NCBI GenBank assembly: GCA_947466165.1
Contig: CANIDW010000072.1
Location: 1-7,496 of the forward strand
Direction of reading: 5' to 3'
Source: Comamonadaceae bacterium
Lineage (GTDB): Bacteria; Pseudomonadota; Gammaproteobacteria; Burkholderiales; Burkholderiaceae_C
Length of the DNA stretch: 7,496 bases
Shown: piece after piece, positions 1-5,121 of the stretch
Layout: each line of letters starts with the position of its first letter
How positions within the stretch are numbered: position 1 is the first letter of the stretch
Program-made: the position numbers and the translations under genes
Notes under the pieces: model-generated
Databases searched by the model: none
Seen by the model: only the letters and a program-made list of their open reading frames with translations
What the model was told of the DNA's origin: nothing

Positions 1-986
1 AAGGTCATGACCTTGGGCTTGACAGTCTTGCTGTCCACGTTTTTCAGCAGCGGATTGGCCTTGATTTTCTTTTTGATGGCCTCGGGTTCGAATTCGCTTT
101 GCGGAATCGGTCCGATGATGCCAAAGTGGTTGCGCGTGGGCTTCATGAACACCGGAATTGCACCGGTCATGATGATGGCGTGCAACACCGATTTGTGGCA
201 ATTGCGGTCCACCACCACCACGTCGCCTGGGGCCACAGTGTGGTGCCACACCATTTTGTTGCTGGTGCTGGTGCCGTTGGTCACAAAAAAGCAGTGGTCG
301 GCATTGAAGATACGCGCCGCGTTACGCTCGCTGGCGCCAATCGCGCCGTCATGGTCGAGCAACTGACCCAGCTCTTCCACGGCATTACAGACGTCTGCAC
401 GCAGCATGTTCTCGCCAAAGAACTGGTGAAACATCTGGCCCACGGGGCTCTTTAAAAACGCAACGCCGCCGGAGTGACCCGGGCAATGCCATGAGTAAGA
501 GCCGTCTTCAGCGTAGTCGAGCAAGGCTTTGAAAAAAGGCGGTTGCACGCCCTCCAGGTAGCCTTTGGCTTCACGAATGATGTGACGCGCCACAAACTCG
601 GGCGTGTCTTCAAACATGTGAATAAAACCGTGCAGCTCGCGCAAGATGTCGTTGGGAATATGCCGGCTGGTTTTAGTCTCGCCGTAAACGTAAATCGGCA
701 CATCCAGGTTTTTGCGGCGTACTTCCTCAATGAAGTGACGCAGGTTCAGCACAGCCGGGTCCAAATCCGGGCCGGGGGTGAACTCCTCGTCATCAATCGA
801 CAAGATGAAAGCACTGGCCCGGCTTTGCTGCTGGGCAAACTGAGTCAGGTCACCGTAGCTGGTCACACCCAGTACTTCAAAACCTTCGGTCTCAATGGCT
901 TGCGCCAGCGCACGTATACCCAGACCCGAGGTGTTTTCTGAGCGGAAATCTTCGTCAATAATGACAATCGGAAAGCGAAATTTCAT
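1..986 (-). CDS. Orn/Lys/Arg decarboxylase family protein, N-terminal part (C-terminus beyond window)
   Basis: PLP-dependent basic amino acid decarboxylase of fold type I, the family of E. coli AdiA, LdcI and SpeC. It would decarboxylate arginine, lysine or ornithine in the cytosol, for acid resistance or polyamine supply; the substrate cannot be decided here. I translated 328 residues. Residues 1-148 match the N-terminal receiver-like wing domain. The PLP domain follows, with PGHSGGVAF at 169-177, LLDHDGAIGASE at 209-220, the phosphate-binding GTSTSNK at 238-244 and DRNCHKS at 260-266, followed by GIIGPIPQSEF, which resembles AdiA and LdcI. The PLP lysine lies outside the window. The start at 986 gives the family-typical MKFRFPIVIID opening, but no Shine-Dalgarno is visible ahead of it. 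The family is usually about 710-760 residues, so a little under half is seen. It is read divergently from the DUF2237 gene. Family assignment is firm; substrate is open. Confidence 0.93.
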   Translation of the reverse strand, partial: MKFRFPIVIIDEDFRSENTSGLGIRALAQAIETEGFEVLGVTSYGDLTQFAQQQSRASAFILSIDDEEFTPGPDLDPAVLNLRHFIEEVRRKNLDVPIYVYGETKTSRHIPNDILRELHGFIHMFEDTPEFVARHIIREAKGYLEGVQPPFFKALLDYAEDGSYSWHCPGHSGGVAFLKSPVGQMFHQFFGENMLRADVCNAVEELGQLLDHDGAIGASERNAARIFNADHCFFVTNGTSTSNKMVWHHTVAPGDVVVVDRNCHKSVLHAIIMTGAIPVFMKPTRNHFGIIGPIPQSEFEPEAIKKKIKANPLLKNVDSKTVKPKVMT

Positions 987-1032
987 GGTGTGCACGGGGG
1001 CAAAAAGCCTGAGCCGCAAAAGCTTTGGTGAA

Positions 1033-1146
1033 TTAAAACCCGAAGTGTACGGAAATAATCTGCCACTCCCGCCGGATGTGCACTTTTGCCGGAAAATAAG
1101 CCGCATCTTTGCCATAGCGCCATTTCACACACTTCCCATCCTCCAT
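1033..1146 (-). other. Candidate 37-codon small ORF upstream of the decarboxylase
   Basis: On the minus strand an ATG at 1146-1144 opens a 37-codon frame ending in TAA at 1035-1033, 46 bases before the decarboxylase start. AAGG lies about eight bases before the ATG and could act as a weak ribosome binding site. The peptide begins MEDGKCVKWRYGKD and ends WQIISVHFGF; it has no membrane segment and I recognise no family. Its ATG abuts the ATG of the plus-strand DUF2237 gene in the palindrome CATATG. The same frame stays open upstream, antisense to DUF2237, to about 1530. It could be a leader peptide or a chance frame; I favour neither strongly. Confidence 0.2.
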
Positions 1147-1521
1147 ATGACAACCTTGAATGTTTTGGGTACACCGCTCAAGCCTTGCTCTTACGACCCT
1201 TTGACCGGTTACTTGAGAGATGGCTGCTGCGAGACCGACGCCAGTGACACCGGCTCGCACCTGGTTTGCGCACGCATGACGCAAGCCTTTCTGGACTTTT
1301 CGCTGGAGCGCGGCAACGACCTGATCACGCCCCGACCGCAGTGGCGCTTTGCAGGGCTCAAGGCAGGTGATCGCTGGTGTTTGTGCGTGAACCGCTGGAA
1401 AGAAGCCCTGGACGCAGGGCTTGCACCGCCCGTCATCCTTGAATGCACCCACGAAAACGCGACGCGCGTCGTCAGCTTGGAAGTCTTGGAGTTGCACGCC
1501 TTTAAAGCGACCCCTCACTGA
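1147..1521 (+). CDS. DUF2237 family protein
   Basis: A 124-residue cytosolic protein spanning essentially the whole length of the DUF2237 family, whose function is not known to me. Family landmarks are NVLGTPLKPCSYDPLTG (residues 5-21), RDGCCET (24-30), the segment leading to VCARMT (40-45), GNDLITPRPQW (57-67) and GLKAGDRWCLC (70-80). Cysteines at 14, 27, 28, 41, 78 and 80 fall in these conserved blocks, which suggests metal binding or redox chemistry, though that is inference. The ATG at 1147 was chosen because homologues begin only a few residues before NVLG; the frame is open further upstream, but that part does not resemble the family. No good Shine-Dalgarno precedes it. It is followed 30 bases later by tRNA-Ser, which has its own promoter. 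Confidence 0.9.
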   Translation: MTTLNVLGTPLKPCSYDPLTGYLRDGCCETDASDTGSHLVCARMTQAFLDFSLERGNDLITPRPQWRFAGLKAGDRWCLCVNRWKEALDAGLAPPVILECTHENATRVVSLEVLELHAFKATPH

Positions 1522-1530
1522 AAACTGCAC

Positions 1531-1539
1531 TGCTACAAT
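1531..1539 (+). promoter_or_regulatory. Extended -10 promoter of tRNA-Ser
   Basis: TGC TACAAT reads as an extended -10 element (TGn followed by a five-of-six match to TATAAT). It starts nine bases after the DUF2237 stop codon. Transcription would begin near 1546, about six bases before the tRNA 5' end. No convincing -35 box is seen at 16-18 bases upstream, which is common for extended -10 promoters. Confidence 0.6.
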
Positions 1540-1551
1540 CAGAGGCTTCGC

Positions 1552-1641
1552 GGAAAGGTGGATGAGCGGTTTAAGTCACACGCCTGGAAAGCGTGCGTGG
1601 GGTTATACCCACCGCGGGTTCGAATCCCGCCCTTTCCGCCA
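1552..1641 (+). tRNA. tRNA-Ser, anticodon GGA
   Basis: A complete class II tRNA of 90 bases with an encoded CCA. The acceptor stem pairs GGAAAGG (1552-1558) with CCTTTCC (1631-1637), followed by discriminator G and CCA at 1639-1641. The anticodon stem CACGC/GCGTG (1579-1583, 1591-1595) holds the loop CTGGAAA with anticodon GGA at 1586-1588, reading UCC and UCU codons. The long variable arm typical of serine tRNAs has stem GTGGG/CCCAC (1597-1601, 1608-1612). The T arm is GCGGG-TTCGAAT-CCCGC (1614-1630). All stems pair perfectly and nothing suggests a pseudogene. Confidence 0.98.
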
Positions 1642-1688
1642 AAACAAAGGTTCGTGACCATCTCCAAGGGTCTGTCAAAGAACCACTG

Positions 1689-1723
1689 AAAGCCTCGTTG
1701 TCTTTGGCAGCGGGGCTTTTTTT
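1689..1723 (+). terminator. Rho-independent terminator after tRNA-Ser
   Basis: AAAGCCTCG (1689-1697) pairs with CGGGGCTTT (1711-1719) as a 9-bp stem with one T-G wobble and a 13-base loop, followed by a run of seven T (1717-1723). It closes the tRNA transcript, leaving a 3' trailer of roughly 80 bases. On the minus strand there is no usable U tract after it, so it is unlikely to serve the phosphatase gene. Confidence 0.8.
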
Positions 1724-1740
1724 CGGGCAGACCTCAGAGG

Positions 1741-1763
1741 CTTTGACCTGAAGCCAGTCAAAG
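1741..1763 (-). terminator. Hairpin just after the phosphatase stop codon, possible weak terminator
   Basis: CTTTGAC (1741-1747) and GTCAAAG (1757-1763) form a perfect 7-bp inverted repeat with a 9-base loop, starting one base beyond the TAG stop of the phosphatase gene on the minus strand. It lacks a following T run, so it may only be a 3' mRNA-stabilising hairpin or a Rho-dependent stop. Confidence 0.35.
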
Positions 1764-1764
1764 A

Positions 1765-2742
1765 CTAAAAGCTCAGCGACAAGACAGTCCGGTCGTCTGA
1801 AAAATAAGCCTCGGTAGAGCCTTTGACGCCGGCATAGCGGCCGATTTTTTCAGGGTCTTGCGCTTCGTCTTGCGCAAAATTAGCTTCCCAGTCCATGACG
1901 CTGACGCCGCTCTGAGGGCAAGACATGTAGCCATCTGTAAAGAGCTCGATGCTCTGCACATCAGCCATAGGCCGGCTGAAATAGCGCAGGTCTTTGCCCC
2001 GGGTCTGGCTGCCATCCACACTGGCATAAGCTAAAGAGTGACCGGACTGGTTGGCAAACTGGTATTGACCACCGGATATGCCGCGCGACACCATGTCCGG
2101 CAGGCAGTCCATGGCATCTGGCATGAGTTTGCCTTGGCACGCGGCGCTGACTTGGGCAAGAATTTCCTGCACCTTCGAACGCAGAACAGTGGCCTGCCGG
2201 CTCGGATCCAAGCCCTTGAAGACAAGTTCACGGGTGGCGCTTTCCAGCGTATCGCCCTGCAAACCTTGCGCCCGAAGCACCTGTCTGGTCGCCAACCTGA
2301 CTTGGGTGAACAAGCGGTCTACGTCTTTTGTCATGTGGGTGATGTCAAACCCGTTGATGCGCAGGCCGGAATCTCCCACCATGAGGAAATGCACATTGCT
2401 GCCAATCGGGATGGCCATGGCTGCGGTGGTACTGACCCGGGCCTGCGGCACACCTAAGTTGTGCAAACCATCACGGATGGCGGCGTTCATGTCGGCCAGC
2501 CAAACTTGCGGCTCTGTGACCGGACCTTGGGGTTGCAGCACCTGGCGCAGCATGGCTTGGGCTGCCGAGGTAGCAGCAAAGCGACCGGGCGAACAAGGTC
2601 CCCGGAATGTGCCTGTTGTGTCGGTAGCGCCGTCAAACACGCCATAAAACTTGTCCGGCAGCACTGAGACGACGTCATCGCCAGAGTCTTTTAAATCGCG
2701 CGATTTAGGAACGCTCAGGCAATCAATGCGTTTCACAGTCAA
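1765..2742 (-). CDS. PP2C-type (PPM) Ser/Thr protein phosphatase-like protein
   Basis: Probable metal-dependent protein phosphatase of 325 residues, cytosolic with no signal peptide or membrane segment. PPM-like motifs occur in order: SGDD at 20-23, FYGVFDGAT at 32-40 (in place of the usual DGHG or DGMG), STTAAM at 104-109, MVGDSGLRING at 121-131, ELFTDGYMS at 266-274 and a C-terminal DDRTVLSL at 316-323. Asp37, Asp270 and Asp316/317 fit the metal-ligand positions. GDSG and TDG are about 145 residues apart; from memory compact bacterial PP2Cs have roughly 70-80, so residues ~131-255 hold an insertion of mostly helical look. The given start is TTG (2742-2740) with no clear Shine-Dalgarno; GTG at 2736-2734 is an alternative. 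The gap to the upstream membrane-protein gene is 15 bases, suggesting one transcript and coupled translation. The partner kinase and substrate are unknown. Activity is inferred. Confidence 0.75.
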   Translation of the reverse strand: MTVKRIDCLSVPKSRDLKDSGDDVVSVLPDKFYGVFDGATDTTGTFRGPCSPGRFAATSAAQAMLRQVLQPQGPVTEPQVWLADMNAAIRDGLHNLGVPQARVSTTAAMAIPIGSNVHFLMVGDSGLRINGFDITHMTKDVDRLFTQVRLATRQVLRAQGLQGDTLESATRELVFKGLDPSRQATVLRSKVQEILAQVSAACQGKLMPDAMDCLPDMVSRGISGGQYQFANQSGHSLAYASVDGSQTRGKDLRYFSRPMADVQSIELFTDGYMSCPQSGVSVMDWEANFAQDEAQDPEKIGRYAGVKGSTEAYFSDDRTVLSLSF

Positions 2743-2757
2743 TGGTGTCAGGCCGTG

Positions 2758-3240
2758 TTAACGCCGAACCCTGGAGGGCGGCTCGGGTGCCGGCGCTGCA
2801 GGCGCCACAACCGGGGTCGGGTTCAGTGCTTCAGCCTGGGCAGCAATAGCCTTGCGGTACAAACCATTGAGCACCGGGAGCCTGTCGAGAATATCGTTCC
2901 ATTCCAAATCAAATGGCAAGCCGCTCCAGTCACCAACGGCCTTGAGCTCGTCGGCACAAGACTTGATCTTTTTGCGCGCCTTGTCTACTTCTTGCATCTC
3001 CGCCTCTGTCAGATCTTCCCGGGCTTCGTTGATCAGCTGAGCTTCGAGCATGACGATCTGGTCATGAGAGTACGCGCGCTCACGACGAATGGCATCAGGT
3101 GTGCGGGTGACCTTTTCGGGTTTCTGCAGTTTGGTGAGTCGCGCTGAAATGTCGTTCAGGCTTTGCTGCGTGAAGAAATAGAAAAGCACCACGCAAATCA
3201 GTACAAAAAACAAGAAAAATAAGATGAACGTAGAACTCAT
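2758..3240 (-). CDS. Small single-pass membrane protein of unknown function
   Basis: I do not recognise a family. The 160-residue product has one strong hydrophobic segment at residues 4-23 (FILFFLFFVLICVVLFYFF core), with no basic cluster before it. A polar, charge-rich and probably helical or coiled-coil region follows at about 25-100, containing RRERAYSHD and the run EDLTEAEMQEVDKARKKIK. A more globular piece at 101-135 includes GDWSGLPFDLEWNDILDRLP, and the end is a Pro/Ala-rich tail. Acidic and basic residues dominate the soluble part, which is probably cytoplasmic. I chose ATG at 3240 because the hydrophobic segment then starts at the N-terminus; a TTG at 3282 would add 14 residues but lies upstream of the likely transcription start. 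The phosphatase gene follows after 15 bases, so this protein may anchor, regulate or be a substrate of it. That link is inference. Confidence 0.7.
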   Translation of the reverse strand: MSSTFILFFLFFVLICVVLFYFFTQQSLNDISARLTKLQKPEKVTRTPDAIRRERAYSHDQIVMLEAQLINEAREDLTEAEMQEVDKARKKIKSCADELKAVGDWSGLPFDLEWNDILDRLPVLNGLYRKAIAAQAEALNPTPVVAPAAPAPEPPSRVRR

Positions 3241-3285
3241 GGCGCATCCAGCATTTTTATCGGTAGGAAACTCTACAAGCAATTA

Positions 3286-3294
3286 ATAGTAGCA
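3286..3294 (-). promoter_or_regulatory. Candidate extended -10 promoter for the membrane-protein/phosphatase pair
   Basis: On the minus strand TGC (3294-3292) TACTAT (3291-3286) is an extended -10 motif with the same TGCTAC core as the tRNA promoter in this window. Transcription would begin near 3279, giving a leader of about 40 bases before ATG 3240. The -35 region (AGCAGC at 17-base spacing) is poor, so an activator may be needed. Confidence 0.4.
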
Positions 3295-3319
3295 CTTCCA
3301 AAAATCTAGCTGCTTATAT

Positions 3320-3346
3320 TCCAAGGTACTTTGCCTTGGATCAAGG
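3320..3346 (-). promoter_or_regulatory. Overlapping inverted repeats, possible operator
   Basis: Plus-strand TCCAAGG (3320-3326) and CCTTGGA (3334-3340) form a perfect 7-bp inverted repeat with a 7-base spacer. CCTTG (3334-3338) then pairs with CAAGG (3342-3346) around GAT, so one half-site is shared by two dyads. Relative to the candidate start near 3279 the dyads are centred around -50 and -61, where an activator would bind. They are too close to the livK terminator to belong to that gene. No regulator is identified. Confidence 0.35.
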
Positions 3347-3362
3347 TCGCATCTGGCACAGC

Positions 3363-3390
3363 AAAAAAGCCACCCGAAGGTGGCTTTTTT
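3363..3390 (-). terminator. Perfect bidirectional Rho-independent terminator after livK
   Basis: AAAAAAGCCACC and GGTGGCTTTTTT flank CGAA (plus strand), a perfect 12-bp dyad. On the minus transcript it becomes GCCACC-UUCG-GGUGGC followed by six U, with the very stable C(UUCG)G tetraloop. It lies 15 bases past the livK stop and would end that transcript ahead of the promoter region of the next unit. Symmetry makes it work on either strand, though no plus-strand gene reads into it here. Confidence 0.93.
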
Positions 3391-3405
3391 AACGGGGAAT
3401 GAAGA

Positions 3406-4533
3406 TCACTTCAGGGCTGATTTTTTGCCGTCTACGTACTCGTACAAAGTGATGGATGGATTTTTCAATTCGCCATTGGCTTCAAAAGCGATGGTGGTGG
3501 TGACGCCTTTGAAGTTGGTTTTCAGCAGTTCAGGGGTGTACACCTTGGGGTCTGTCGATTTGGCACGCTTCATAGCGTCAACCAGCACGAAGGTGGCATC
3601 GTAGGTGTAGGGGCTGTAAACCTGGAACTGGTTAGGGTACTTGGTGTCGTAACGCTTTTTCCAGGCCGCGCCGCCTGGCATTTTGTCCAGGGAAGCGCCG
3701 CCTTCGGCGCAAATCACGTTGCCCAGAGTTTTGGCGCCGGCGGCCAATTTAGCGATTTCAGCTGTGCAGATGCCGTCACCGCCGAAGAACTTGACTTTGG
3801 CCATGCCCAGTTGCTCCATCTGGCGCAGCATGGGGCCAGCTTGCGGGTCCATACCACCGTAGAAAACAGCGTCAGGGGCTTTGGCCTTGATGGCGGTCAA
3901 GATGGCCATGAAGTCGGTGGCTTTGTCAGTGGTGAACTGCTCGTCAACGACTGTCATGCCTTTTTGCAGCGCTGTCTTTTTAAAGACTTCAGCGACACCT
4001 TGGCCGTAAGCTGTACGGTCGTCAATGATGGCGACTTTTTTCAGCTTGAGCTTGTCTGCAGCATAAAAAGCCAGACCAGCGCCCAACGCATTGTCATTGG
4101 CGATGATGCGGTAAGTAGTCTTGTAACCGGGCTTTGTGAGGTTGGGGTTTGTCGCAGCGCCAGTCACGTGGGGGATACCGCAGTCGTTATAAACCTTGCT
4201 GGCGGGAATGGTGGTGCCTGAATTGAGGTGACCGACCACGCCGGCAACTTTGGAGTCGCACAGTTTTTGTGCGGCAGCGGTGCCCTGTTTCGGGTCGGCT
4301 GCATCGTCTTCGGCCACGATTTCAAATTTAATCTTTTTGCCGGCAATCACAATGTTCTGAGCATTGAGGTCTTCAATGGCCATTCGCGCGCCGTTTTCAT
4401 TGTCTTTGCCGTAATGCGCCTGAGCGCCGGAAACAGGCGCAACGTGGCCGATTTTGACAACTTGAGTCTCTTGAGCAGTTGCCAAGCCCGAGACCATGGC
4501 CAAGGTGGCCAATGCGGTAATTTTCAGTTTCAT
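3406..4533 (-). CDS. livK: Branched-chain amino acid-type ABC transporter periplasmic binding protein
   Basis: Periplasmic type I solute-binding protein of the LivJ/LivK family, 375 residues, a usual length. It captures a ligand, probably a branched-chain or related amino acid, for an inner-membrane ABC importer. Residues 1-20 are a Sec signal peptide (MKLKITALATLAMVSGLATA) with likely cleavage before QETQ; there is no lipobox, so it should be soluble. Family features are VKIGHVAPVSGAQAHYGKDNENGARMA (pieces at 26-52), GHLNSGTTIPASKVY at 101-115 in the ligand pocket, DDRTAYGQG at 171-179, YGGMDPQ at 225-231 and FFGGDGI at 249-255. Cys92/Cys118 match the spacing of the LivJ disulfide; Cys256/Cys275 may form another. 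The start is fixed by GGAG eight bases upstream. No permease or ATPase gene is adjacent, so it works with components encoded elsewhere. Ligand specificity is not readable from sequence. Confidence 0.93.
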   Translation of the reverse strand: MKLKITALATLAMVSGLATAQETQVVKIGHVAPVSGAQAHYGKDNENGARMAIEDLNAQNIVIAGKKIKFEIVAEDDAADPKQGTAAAQKLCDSKVAGVVGHLNSGTTIPASKVYNDCGIPHVTGAATNPNLTKPGYKTTYRIIANDNALGAGLAFYAADKLKLKKVAIIDDRTAYGQGVAEVFKKTALQKGMTVVDEQFTTDKATDFMAILTAIKAKAPDAVFYGGMDPQAGPMLRQMEQLGMAKVKFFGGDGICTAEIAKLAAGAKTLGNVICAEGGASLDKMPGGAAWKKRYDTKYPNQFQVYSPYTYDATFVLVDAMKRAKSTDPKVYTPELLKTNFKGVTTTIAFEANGELKNPSITLYEYVDGKKSALK

Positions 4534-4541
4534 GATATTTA

Positions 4542-4545
4542 CTCC
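4542..4545 (-). promoter_or_regulatory. Ribosome binding site of livK
   Basis: GGAG on the minus strand sits eight bases ahead of the ATG at 4533. It is the clearest Shine-Dalgarno in the window, consistent with high expression of a periplasmic binding protein. Confidence 0.8.
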
Positions 4546-4587
4546 GGTTAAAAAAAGACAAGGATGGGAGGGCTTTTCACCCTAACC

Positions 4588-4634
4588 TGCGAAAGATATC
4601 GCAATTTTTGAGCCTGTGCCACAGAGGTGTCACA
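4588..4634 (-). promoter_or_regulatory. livK: livK upstream region: sigma-54-like element and two dyads
   Basis: This part of the 117-base holC-livK gap holds three motifs on the minus strand. AGGCTC-N5-TTGC (4615-4601) keeps the GG-N10-GC spacing of sigma-54 promoters and the TTGC half, but deviates at several flanking bases. Directly upstream, TGTGCCAC-AGAG-GTGTCACA (plus strand, 4615-4634) is a near-perfect 20-bp palindrome. Directly downstream, TGCGA-N6-TCGCA (4588-4603) is another dyad. No good sigma-70 promoter was found. Nitrogen-linked control of an amino-acid uptake gene would make sense, but this is a tentative reading. Confidence 0.3.
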
Positions 4635-4650
4635 AAAAATCAAAAAAGAG

Positions 4651-5121
4651 TTAATTTTGGGTTCGAGCGCTGGCGGCGTTTTGCACAGAAACAGTGCGGT
4701 CATGGGCTTTGAGTGCGTAACCGCGTTGTTTATAATGGTTCCAGCGCTGACGCCCGGCCAGGCGGTCTTCTGGGGCGCTACTCACAATTTCAATGAAGCG
4801 CTCAAAGCTTTCAAAGCCCGGCGGGATATCTTGGCCCAGATTGACCAGCACGCCTGCCGCACGCCCTTGCAATACCGGCTCCAAGGCAGAAGCCGCCAGC
4901 ACGATTGGTGAAAGCGCCAGGGTGGCAGGCGGCGCGTCGCTGCGGCAATGGGGCAGGAACTCGGTCGCAGACAAAGTCCACAGCATCTGGTCGAGTTGCG
5001 CCAGCATGACGGGGTCCGCTGTGACCAGCAATTTGGCGCCGCCAGCATGGGCTTTGCGCAGCAAACGGCAGCTGTACTCGAGTTTGTCGCCCACGTTGAA
5101 ATGAAACTCAACTTCTGTCAT
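4651..5121 (-). CDS. holC: DNA polymerase III chi subunit
   Basis: The 156-residue chi subunit links the clamp loader, through psi, to single-stranded DNA-binding protein at the replication fork. E. coli HolC has 147 residues, so the length fits. The sequence follows the family: FHFNVGDKLEYSCRLLRKAH at 6-25, a LLVTADPVMLAQLDQMLW strand-helix unit at 31-48, TEFLPHC at 53-59 (the usual FLPH), SPIVLA at 71-76, LVNLG at 92-96 and the C-terminal WNHYKQRGY at 127-135. The frame is open further upstream, but ATG 5121 gives the canonical start and overlaps the pepA stop as ATGA. No Shine-Dalgarno is visible, so translation is probably coupled to pepA. The holC-pepA pairing is as in E. coli, though there valS follows; here livK does. 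Confidence 0.92.
   Translation of the reverse strand: MTEVEFHFNVGDKLEYSCRLLRKAHAGGAKLLVTADPVMLAQLDQMLWTLSATEFLPHCRSDAPPATLALSPIVLAASALEPVLQGRAAGVLVNLGQDIPPGFESFERFIEIVSSAPEDRLAGRQRWNHYKQRGYALKAHDRTVSVQNAASARTQN

Noticed and set aside
895..1146. N-terminal extension of the DUF2237 frame to 895
   Set aside because: It would overlap the decarboxylase start on the opposite strand and does not resemble the family, whose members begin near NVLG.
1033..1530. 165-codon minus-strand frame covering DUF2237 antisense and the upstream gap as one protein
   Set aside because: Most of it is the complement of a well-supported DUF2237 gene; only the last 37 codons lie outside and are kept as a weak candidate.
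1552..1641. tRNA-Ser as an integration site of a genomic island
   Set aside because: No integrase gene and no repeated copy of the tRNA 3' end occur in the window; the tRNA is followed by its own terminator.
2078..2647. 189-codon plus-strand frame
   Set aside because: Antisense to the PP2C-like gene, with composition typical of a complement frame and no recognisable motif.
4551..4582. Attenuator in the livK leader (AGGG/CCCT followed by a T run)
   Set aside because: The stem is only four pairs plus a wobble, and the seven-T run is more than ten bases away, so it would not terminate.
4615..4634. CRP/FNR-type binding site
   Set aside because: The TGTG...CACA arms are 20 bases end to end, too widely spaced for the CRP pattern TGTGA-N6-TCACA, so it is only recorded as a dyad.
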